Shown piece after piece: positions 17,218-23,898 of a DNA stretch of 64,000 bases (within the stretch, counting starts at the first letter, position 1; each line of letters begins with the position of its first letter). Both the position numbers and the translations under genes were made by a program. The stretch is from Bradyrhizobium ottawaense (GTDB lineage: Bacteria; Pseudomonadota; Alphaproteobacteria; Rhizobiales; Xanthobacteraceae), in the NCBI RefSeq assembly GCF_900099825.1, contig NZ_LT629693.1:1364001-1428000 (forward strand). Direction: 5' to 3'. The notes under the pieces are model-generated. The model saw only the letters and a program-made list of their open reading frames with translations, ran no database searches and had not been told where the DNA came from.

Positions 17218-17243
17218 CGTTCGCAGGGACGACACTGAAATAG
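16281..17243 (+). CDS. IS481-family transposase
   Basis: This 320-residue DDE transposase has a helix-turn-helix at the N terminus (LAAELGVSETTIRRWRGR) and an integrase core with FIHIDLKHL (first D), TDNGAEFTDRF (second D) and PYHPQTNGLVERFNRR (E). ATG 16281 starts the family-typical MELN; the frame upstream is open but enters the IS terminus. The reading frame crosses the right terminal repeat and ends at TAG 17241-17243 in the neighbouring repeat, so the last nine or so residues depend on the insertion site. No frameshift is seen, so it may still be active. Confidence 0.92.
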   Translation: MELNLHANATTTPKTRGYIQRSRKSVVQLAAELGVSETTIRRWRGRTTVADRSHQPRNLTTSLSAVEERAVCELRTSLQLPLDDIVEVMQRCINAKLSRSAIHRCLQRNGISRRPKPDKPKAGVFETASVGFIHIDLKHLPALQRRTSYAFVAIDRATRYVYVEIHSRRDSETAAGFLQRFLAHFPHDVHTILTDNGAEFTDRFAVDKKNKPPGRPSGSHPFDRLCKQHGIDHRLTKPYHPQTNGLVERFNRRIAEAIGREEKRGSARRTFADHADRDAFLGKFVHDYNRTRLKCLGYKAPIQALTNLPGPNTFAGTTLK

Positions 17244-17294
17244 AAACGCCGGAGCGGAAGTTCCGCCCCGGCGTCGGCATTTCGTTTCGACGAT

Positions 17295-18725
17295 TTACGC
17301 GGCGTTGTAGCCGGCGACCGCCTTCACTTCGAGATACTCTTCCAGACCGTACTTGCCCCATTCGCGGCCGTTGCCGGACTGCTTGTAGCCGCCGAACGGC
17401 GCGGTGCGGTCGTTCGGAACGCCCTGCAGGTTGACGTTGCCGGCGCGGATCTGGCGGCCGACGCGGCGCGCGCTTTCCACGGTGTCGCCGGTGACGTAAC
17501 CGGCCAGACCATAGGGCGTGTCGTTGGCGATCTTGACGGCTTCCGCTTCATCCTTGGCGCCGAGGATCGTCAGCACCGGTCCGAAGATTTCTTCGCGGGC
17601 GATCGTCATGTCGTTGGTGACGTCGGCGAAGATGGTCGGGCGAACATAGAAGCCCTTGTTGACGCCTTCCGGCAGACCCGGACCGCCGGCCACAAGCGTT
17701 GCACCTTCCTCGATGCCCTTGTGGATCAGCGCCTGGATCTTGTCCCACTGGATGCGCGAGACGACCGGGCCGATGGTGGTGCCTTCGGCGCGGGGATCGC
17801 CGGCCTTGGTCTTGTCGGCCACCGCCTTCGCAATTGCGGCGACTTCCTTCATCTTCGACAGCGGCACGATCATCCGCGACGGCGCGTTGCACGACTGTCC
17901 GGAGTTGTTGAACATGTGCATCACGCCACCGGTGACGGCCTTGGCGAGGTCGGCGCCTTCGAGGATCACGTTCGGCGACTTGCCGCCGAGTTCCTGGCTG
18001 ACGCGCTTCACGGTCGGCGCGGCGCGCTTGGCGACGTCGACGCCGGCGCGGGTCGAGCCGGTGAACGAGATCATGTCGATGTCCGGGTGCTCGCTCATGG
18101 CGGCGCCAACCTCGGGGCCGAGGCCGTTGACGAGGTTGAACACGCCCTTCGGCACGCCCGCTTCATGCAGGATTTCCGCGAAAATCAGCGCCGAGGTCGG
18201 CGTGAATTCGCTCGGCTTCAGGATCATGGTGCAGCCGGCGGCGAGCGCGGGCGCGACCTTGCAGGCGATCTGGTTCAGCGGCCAGTTCCAGGGCGTGATC
18301 ATGCCGATGACGCCAACCGGTTCACGCAGCACCGTGGCGGTGCCGATGTTTTCCTCGAAATGATAGTTCTTCAGCACTTCCAGGGTGGAGGCGATGTGGC
18401 CGAGGCCGGCGCCGGCCTGCAGGCGTTCGGCCATCGGCAGCGGTGCGCCCATCTCGTCGGACACGGCAGCGCCGATTTCCTTCATGCGGCCCTTGTAGAC
18501 CTCCATGACCTTCTCGAGCAGGGCGACGCGCTCCTCGCGGCTGGTCTGCGAAAAAGTCACGAAAGCGCGCTTGGCGGCGGCGACAGCCTTGTCGACGTCG
18601 GCCTTGGAGCCGAGCGCAATGTCATACATCGCTTCTTCAGTCGCCGGGTTGACGACGGGCGTGGACTTCTTGACGGCGGGATCGACCCAGGCGCCATCGA
18701 TGTAGAACTGCATGCGATTGACCAT
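17295..18725 (-). CDS. NAD(P)-dependent aldehyde dehydrogenase
   Basis: This 476-residue enzyme has the full aldehyde dehydrogenase set: ITPWNWPLNQIACK (cofactor binding), TGSTRAGVDVA, the general base in QELGGKSPN, the nucleophile in NNSGQSCNAPSR, and EEIFGPVLTI near the C terminus. It oxidises an aldehyde to an acid. The substrate is not clear. Next to a sugar-acid block it could be a semialdehyde dehydrogenase, but the IS and repeats separate it, so a link is uncertain. AAAGAGG lies upstream of the start. Confidence 0.9.
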   Translation of the reverse strand: MVNRMQFYIDGAWVDPAVKKSTPVVNPATEEAMYDIALGSKADVDKAVAAAKRAFVTFSQTSREERVALLEKVMEVYKGRMKEIGAAVSDEMGAPLPMAERLQAGAGLGHIASTLEVLKNYHFEENIGTATVLREPVGVIGMITPWNWPLNQIACKVAPALAAGCTMILKPSEFTPTSALIFAEILHEAGVPKGVFNLVNGLGPEVGAAMSEHPDIDMISFTGSTRAGVDVAKRAAPTVKRVSQELGGKSPNVILEGADLAKAVTGGVMHMFNNSGQSCNAPSRMIVPLSKMKEVAAIAKAVADKTKAGDPRAEGTTIGPVVSRIQWDKIQALIHKGIEEGATLVAGGPGLPEGVNKGFYVRPTIFADVTNDMTIAREEIFGPVLTILGAKDEAEAVKIANDTPYGLAGYVTGDTVESARRVGRQIRAGNVNLQGVPNDRTAPFGGYKQSGNGREWGKYGLEEYLEVKAVAGYNAA

Positions 18726-18885
18726 CGTAAACCTCTTTATTTCGGGGCGGATGTAAGGGAACGGAAGCGTTCGGCAGGCATCCTTGCACGAAAGCCCGGA
18801 TATTTGAACCCACCATATGCGGGACGCCGCGTTGCGGCACGGGCTGGATATAAGGTCAGCGCGGTGACGGATGCAAGGCTTCCCC

Positions 18886-18926
18886 TGTCGTCCCTGCGCC
18901 CCGTGCGCAATTGCGCACTAGGCAGG
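18886..18926. repeat. Palindromic repeat with GTGCGCAATTGCGCAC core
   Basis: A perfect 16-bp palindrome (GTGCGCAATTGCGCAC) lies between GTCGTCCCTGCGCC and GCAGGGGCC, forming a nested stem at the 3' end of the E1 gene. It resembles the core at 10910-10916 and the GTCGTCCC family. The remaining intergenic sequence (18726-18934) shows no gene. Confidence 0.5.
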
Positions 18927-18934
18927 GGCCACAG

Positions 18935-21301
18935 CTACACCGCCATTTTGCGGTGCCGCACCGGCGCGCCCACGGTGAGACTTTCGGCCGCATCGATGAT
19001 GGCGTTGGCGTCCATGCCATGGTGCCGGTAGAGGTCGCCGATCGTGCCGGTCTGGCCGAACGCCTCGACGCCGAGGGCCTCGACGCGGTGGCCGCGTACG
19101 CTGCCGAGCCAGCCGAGTGCGGCCGGATGGCCGTCGATCACGCTGACGATGCCGCAATCCCTGCCCAGCGGCGCCAGCAGTTTTTCGATGTGGCTGAGAT
19201 ACTGCACGCCGCGGCGGTCGCGGCGCAATTTCCGCGCGGCGGTCCAGCCGCCATGCAGCCGGTCCGCCGAGGTGATCGCCAGCAGGCCGACGTCGCGATG
19301 GCTTTCGCCGATGAATCCGACCGCCTCGATCGCCTCCGGCGCCACCGCACCGGTATAGGCAATGACGAGATCGCAATTCGGCCCGGGCTCGCGCAGCCAG
19401 TAGGCGCCCTCGGTGATGTCGCGCTGCCGATCCGGCGTCATGATCCGCTGCGGCTGGTCGAGGTTGCGGGTCGACAGCCGCAAATAGACCGATCCACCCT
19501 CGCCGGCTTCGCGCTGCATGTGCTCAAAACCCCAACCCATGATCACGGCCAGTTCATCGACAAAGGCCGGCTCGAACGAGGCCAGCCCGTCCTGCGCGAT
19601 GCCGATCAGCGGCGTGGCAATGGACTGGTGCGCGCCGCCTTCCGGCGCCAGCGTGATGCCCGACGGCGTCGCCGCCACCATGAAGCGCGCATCCTGGTAG
19701 CAGGCATAGTTCAGCGCATCGAGGCCACGCTGGATGAAGGGATCGTACAGCGTGCCGACCGGCAGCAGCCGCGCGCCGTTGATCGCATGCGACAGGCCCA
19801 GCGCCGACAGCAGGATGAACAGGTTCATCTCGGCGATGCCGAGTTCGATGTGCTGGCCCTTCGGCGAATAATCCCAGTTGAAGGTCGAGGGGATTTTCTC
19901 TTGCCTGAACAGGTCGGCATTCTCCAACTTGGCAAACAGCCCGCGGCGGTTGACCCAGGCGCCGAGATTGGTCGACACGGTGACGTCGGGCGACGCGGTG
20001 ACGATACGCGAGGCGAGTTCAGTGTCGCCGCGCGCGAGTTCGTTGAGCACCAGCCCAAAGCCCTGCTGGGTCGACATCTGCGCCGCCGGCTTGAAGGCGA
20101 GTTGCTGCGGCACCTCGATCACGGGCGCGGTCAGACGGCGGCGGCCCTCGCGGTTGAACGGCGCCTCCGCCAGGAACGCTTCGAGCTCGGTCTGTATCTT
20201 CGACAAGCCTTCGAACTTGTCCCATTCGTGGCCGGGCCGGATGTTCTGCGTGGTGCGCCACTTCTCCATCTGCGTCGGCGTCATCAGCCCGGCATGGTTG
20301 TCCTTGTGGCCCTGGAACGGCAGGCCGACGCCCTTGATGGTGTAGGCGATGAAGCAGACCGGACGATCGTGATCAACAGCCTCGAACGCCTCGATCATGC
20401 TCGCCATATCGTGTCCGCCGAGATTGGACATCAGCGCCAGCAATTCCTCGTCGCTGCGCCGGTCGATCAGTTGCGACACCTGACCCTGGTCGCCGATGTC
20501 GTCCTGCAAATGCTTGCGGAAGGCCGCACCACCCTGGAAGCACAGCGCGGCATACATCTGGTTCGGGCAATTATCGATCCAGCGCTTCAGCGCCGCGCCG
20601 CCGGGCTCGGCGAACGCCGCCTGCATCAGGCGTCCATACTTCACAATAACCACGTCCCAGCCGAAATTGCGGAACATGGATTCGAATTTTTCCCACAGCC
20701 CTTCGCGCACCACCGCATCGAGGCTCTGGCGGTTGTAGTCGACGATCCACCAGGTGTTGCGCAGGCCTTGCTTCCAGCCTTCCAGCAGCGCCTCGAAGAT
20801 ATTGCCTTCGTCCATCTCGGCATCGCCGACCAGCGCGATCATCCGCCCTTCCGGCCGGTCCTTCATCCAGCCATGCGCACTGACGTAGTCCTGCACCAGG
20901 GACGAGAACAGCGTCTGCGCCACGCCGAGGCCGACCGAGCCGGTGGAGAAATCGACGTCGTCGGCATCCTTGGTGCGCGACGGATAGGATTGCGCGCCCT
21001 TGTAGCCGCGGAAATTTTCCAACTTTTCGCGAGTCTGATGCCCGAACAGATACTGGATGGCGTGGAAGACCGGGCTCGCGTGCGGCTTCACCGCGACGCG
21101 GTCCTCCGGCCGCAGCACCGAGAAGTACAGCGCCGACATGATGTTGGCGAGCGACGCCGACGAAGCCTGATGGCCGCCGACCTTCAACCCGTCGACATTG
21201 GGCCGGATATGGTTGGCGTGGTGGATGGTCCACGACGACAGCCAGAGAACCTTGCGGGCCAGCGCGGACAACAGCTCCAGGCGTGCGGGTTCGATTGCCA
21301 T
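18935..21301 (-). CDS. Single-chain pyruvate dehydrogenase E1-type / transketolase-like ThDP enzyme
   Basis: This 788-residue thiamine-diphosphate enzyme has the AceE-like one-chain layout. The N-terminal half has HANHIRPNVDGLKVGGHQAS, STGSVGLGVAQ and the ThDP motif GDAEMDEGNIFEALLEG with a following N (IVDYNRQS). The second half has EMNLFILLSALGLSH and a transketolase C-terminal domain. It should decarboxylate pyruvate or a related 2-oxoacid. ATG 21301 is used (GGAG upstream) rather than the frame opening at 21421. No E2 or E3 gene is adjacent. The divergent Lrp-type gene probably regulates it. Confidence 0.85.
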   Translation of the reverse strand: MAIEPARLELLSALARKVLWLSSWTIHHANHIRPNVDGLKVGGHQASSASLANIMSALYFSVLRPEDRVAVKPHASPVFHAIQYLFGHQTREKLENFRGYKGAQSYPSRTKDADDVDFSTGSVGLGVAQTLFSSLVQDYVSAHGWMKDRPEGRMIALVGDAEMDEGNIFEALLEGWKQGLRNTWWIVDYNRQSLDAVVREGLWEKFESMFRNFGWDVVIVKYGRLMQAAFAEPGGAALKRWIDNCPNQMYAALCFQGGAAFRKHLQDDIGDQGQVSQLIDRRSDEELLALMSNLGGHDMASMIEAFEAVDHDRPVCFIAYTIKGVGLPFQGHKDNHAGLMTPTQMEKWRTTQNIRPGHEWDKFEGLSKIQTELEAFLAEAPFNREGRRRLTAPVIEVPQQLAFKPAAQMSTQQGFGLVLNELARGDTELASRIVTASPDVTVSTNLGAWVNRRGLFAKLENADLFRQEKIPSTFNWDYSPKGQHIELGIAEMNLFILLSALGLSHAINGARLLPVGTLYDPFIQRGLDALNYACYQDARFMVAATPSGITLAPEGGAHQSIATPLIGIAQDGLASFEPAFVDELAVIMGWGFEHMQREAGEGGSVYLRLSTRNLDQPQRIMTPDRQRDITEGAYWLREPGPNCDLVIAYTGAVAPEAIEAVGFIGESHRDVGLLAITSADRLHGGWTAARKLRRDRRGVQYLSHIEKLLAPLGRDCGIVSVIDGHPAALGWLGSVRGHRVEALGVEAFGQTGTIGDLYRHHGMDANAIIDAAESLTVGAPVRHRKMAV

Positions 21302-21385
21302 GGCAATACTCCGGTCATATCCAGTATCGGTCGATTTTAGCGGGCCTGCCGCTGCCAAAAATCTCAAATTCTCGCGACATACCCG

Positions 21386-21407
21386 CCAATATTGGGATAA
21401 ATTCCCA
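21386..21407. promoter_or_regulatory. Putative Lrp/AsnC operator between E1 gene and regulator
   Basis: The 137-nt divergent gap contains the palindrome CCAATATTGG (21386-21395) overlapping TGGGATAAATTCCCA (21393-21407), an A/T-centred inverted repeat. Lrp-family proteins bind A/T-rich dyads in divergent gaps next to their own gene. Binding here is inferred. Confidence 0.4.
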
Positions 21408-21438
21408 CAAAGCGACCTCAAACCACGGGTTCATCCCA

Positions 21439-21900
21439 ATGCAAGCCCTCGATGCCATCGACCGCAAGATTCTCGGCCTGCTGCAGTCCGACAGCCGCAT
21501 GACCATGCAGGAACTGGCCGACAAGGTCGGCCTCTCGGTGTCGCCCTGCCATCGCCGGGTCAAACTGCTCGAACAACGCGGCGTCATCACCCGCTACATC
21601 GCAACCGTCGACCAGAAATCGCTCGGTCTGCATGTCAGCGTCTTCATCTCGATCAAGCTGGCGCGGCAGAAGGAAGAGGACCTCAATCGCTTCGCCAAGG
21701 CGATCTCGAAATGGGACGAGGTGCTGGAATGCTATCTGATGACCGGCAACCGCGATTATTTGCTGCGCGTCGTCGCCGCCGACCTGTCGTCCTACGAGGC
21801 GTTCCTGAAGAACAAGCTGACGCGTCTGGACGGCATCGCCTCGATCGAGTCGAGCTTTGCGCTGAGCCAGGTGAAGTATTCGATCGCGCTGCCGGTGTGA
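21439..21900 (+). CDS. Lrp/AsnC-family transcriptional regulator
   Basis: This 153-residue regulator has an N-terminal helix-turn-helix (DAIDRKILGLLQSDSRMTMQ, ADKVGLSVSPCHRRVKLLEQ) and a C-terminal RAM ligand domain (VSVFISIKLARQ, VLECYLMTGNRDYLLRVVA). Such proteins sense amino acids and form octamers. It is divergent from the E1-type gene with 137 nt between, the typical Lrp-target arrangement. The frame is open from 21283, but MQALDAIDRKI is the family-standard start. Confidence 0.92.
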   Translation: MQALDAIDRKILGLLQSDSRMTMQELADKVGLSVSPCHRRVKLLEQRGVITRYIATVDQKSLGLHVSVFISIKLARQKEEDLNRFAKAISKWDEVLECYLMTGNRDYLLRVVAADLSSYEAFLKNKLTRLDGIASIESSFALSQVKYSIALPV

Positions 21901-21915
21901 CACAACTACCTCCAC

Positions 21916-21992
21916 GTCATTGCGAGCGCAGCGAAGCAATCCATTCTTTCTTCACGTGGCGCGATGGATTGCTTCGCTGCGCTCGCAATGAC
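21916..21992. repeat. Perfect 28-bp inverted repeat (GTCATTGCGAG family), possible terminator
   Basis: Arms 21916-21943 (GTCATTGCGAGCGCAGCGAA, ending AATCCA) and 21965-21992 are exact reverse complements around a 21-nt loop. A diverged copy lies at 48540-48620. The pair follows the Lrp gene immediately and would form a very strong RNA hairpin. Confidence 0.85.
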
Positions 21993-22015
21993 GGCGGATA
22001 CGACTTCGCATTCTC

Positions 22016-22560
22016 GCGGCGCGATGCGCCCGGAGTTTTGAAAGAAAACCTTACCCTCAAGAACAGAGGGCGCAGGGAAGACCGGGTGCGCGCTGCACCC
22101 GCGGTCTCGCGTGCAATGTGCATCAAAAAATGCCGCACACGAGCATACAGGTTCAGCGGAGAGCCTCCGGCCTTCCCTGCGCAATGGCTTTACGGCTTAT
22201 ACGTGATCGTCCTGGTGACCGGCTTTCTTGCCACCATCGCTTGCGGATTGCTCCGCTCACTTGACGCCAGCACCGGGGCGTCGGACCCAAACGATTTCAC
22301 CGTACGCTGCAGCTCGTTCGTCTCGCGTGCTGCCGCGTCCACCGCTCCCTGCCCCTCGTTTGCGACGATGGCCTACGCCCCTCTGGTGGGACAGGATGGC
22401 GGGAGTTAGACGTCTGATTTGCCCGACGGGGCAACGGAAATATTTTTGCGCGAAGGGATGGACAGACTTTTGGTGATTTGCCCGTCGTGCCAATTTGTCG
22501 CACGCATCACCGTCATTATGGTCATTGCTGGTACAGGCGACTCGTGCGCCGAAGCTCGTC
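22016..22560. repeat. Composite dispersed repeat, no convincing gene
   Basis: This part of the 872-nt gap after the Lrp gene contains short open frames in several directions, none with a start signal or recognisable domain. The translation CRTRAYRFSGEPPAFPAQWL is one I recall from many Bradyrhizobium intergenic copies, often called hypothetical protein, so this is best read as a multi-copy intergenic element. The stretch GATTTGCCCG occurs twice (22417 and 22475), suggesting joined fragments. Confidence 0.5.
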
Positions 22561-22726
22561 GAGCGCAGGCGAAGCCGGCAATGTCACATCTCCGTAACGC
22601 GGCCGAACCATTGTCCGATGCCCCACACCTGCGAGCAAAAGACAGTCCCATGACCGCAATCGCCACCGGCGGTCGTTGTTGGAAAAAGCCATCGATGACC
22701 TTGCTTGAACAACAGCGGCCGCGGCG

Positions 22727-22754
22727 TATGGGTCCCTGCGTTCGCAGGGACGAC
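22727..22754. repeat. Intact single arm of the 28-bp palindromic element
   Basis: TATGGGTCCCTGCGTTCGCA and the following GGGACGAC match base for base the right arm at 16186-16203 + 17224-17233 with the IS removed. It is preceded by GCGGCCGCGGCG, similar to the sequence before the arm at 8571. No opposite arm was found nearby. Confidence 0.8.
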
Positions 22755-22772
22755 GAAACTACTTTCGCGGAT

Positions 22773-23858
22773 CTACCGCCACGGCTCGATGATGATCTTG
22801 GTGTGCGCTTCCGGATTGGCGAGATCGGCGAAGGCTTTGGCAACACCGTCGATGCCGACGCTGGCCGTCACCATCGAGGCTGCGTCGACCTTGCCTTCCG
22901 CGATCAGGCGGAGCGAATACGCGAACTCTTCCGGCGTGTAGGCCAGCACATACTGGACATTGAGCTCCTTCACGATGCCGAGGAACGGTTCGGAGCGGTC
23001 GGTTTCCATGCAGACGCCGACCACGACGATGCGCGCATCGCGCGGCGCGCTCTCGAACACCTGCTGCAGCAGGCCGGGAATGCCGACGCATTCGAAGATC
23101 AGTGCGGGCTTGAGCGCCGGCAGCATGGCCTGCAGCGGCGGCCGCGCCGCCTTTTGCTCAGGGGACATCTGCGCATGTTCGGCCCAGGTTGCGTAAGGCT
23201 GCGAACGCGCAGGATCAACGACGATATCGGCGCCGAGCTTGGCGGCGAGCGCGCGCCGCGCCGGTGAATAGTCCGCCGCGACAATCGGGTGCAATCCCTT
23301 GATCTTGAGCGCCGCGATCACGGCGAGCCCGACCGGCCCGCAGCCGATCACCAGCGGCACCTCGTCACCGCGGATGCCGGCTTTTTCGACGGCGTGAATG
23401 CCGACGGCCAAAGGTTCGGTCAGCGCCGCATGCTCGGGCGCCAGCCCGTTGGGGACTTCGAGCAACAGCGGTTCGCTCAGCACCATGCGTTCGGCATAGG
23501 CGCCGATATTCTCGTTGGAATAGCCGATGACCTGGATGCCGCCGGCGGGCGTCAGCAGCGCGGGAAGCGAGCACACATGCGTGCCGGGTTTGAACCTGCG
23601 CTGCGCGCCCGGGCCATAATCGAGGATTTCGCAGCAGAATTCATGGCCAAACACGACGTCGCGGGAAAGATCCATCGGCTTGCGGCCGGGAAGGAACTTG
23701 GCGAGATCGACCATGCGGTGGGCGTGCTTGCGCGCATGCAGGTCGGATCCGCAGATGCCGCAGGCCAGCGACTTGACCAGCACCTGGCCCGGACCCGGCG
23801 TGGGCTCGGGCATCTCATCGACAACGATCTCGCCGTTCCGGAAAATAGCTGCGCGCAT
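22773..23858 (-). CDS. Zinc-dependent alcohol dehydrogenase (MDR family)
   Basis: This 361-residue medium-chain dehydrogenase has catalytic-zinc ligands in ACGICGSDLH and GHEFCCEI, and a Rossmann motif (VIGCGPVGLAVI). The structural-zinc four-cysteine loop common in these enzymes is not evident; instead the region reads DLAKFLPGRKPMDLSRD, as in a bacterial subgroup without it. It oxidises an alcohol with NAD(P); the substrate is unknown. ATG 23858 follows CAGGAGACGCCG; the frame opens at 23918. It lies 40 nt downstream of the autotransporter gene on the same strand. Confidence 0.87.
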   Translation of the reverse strand: MRAAIFRNGEIVVDEMPEPTPGPGQVLVKSLACGICGSDLHARKHAHRMVDLAKFLPGRKPMDLSRDVVFGHEFCCEILDYGPGAQRRFKPGTHVCSLPALLTPAGGIQVIGYSNENIGAYAERMVLSEPLLLEVPNGLAPEHAALTEPLAVGIHAVEKAGIRGDEVPLVIGCGPVGLAVIAALKIKGLHPIVAADYSPARRALAAKLGADIVVDPARSQPYATWAEHAQMSPEQKAARPPLQAMLPALKPALIFECVGIPGLLQQVFESAPRDARIVVVGVCMETDRSEPFLGIVKELNVQYVLAYTPEEFAYSLRLIAEGKVDAASMVTASVGIDGVAKAFADLANPEAHTKIIIEPWR

Positions 23859-23898
23859 CGGCGTCTCCTGTGGTTTTGGTCTGTAATACCACAGAGAG

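Noticed and set aside
18911-21340. An 809-codon open frame on the plus strand opposite the E1-type gene
   Set aside because: It is an antisense shadow caused by high GC third positions. The translation is rich in R, H, D and Q without any domain, while the minus-strand protein has clear ThDP motifs.
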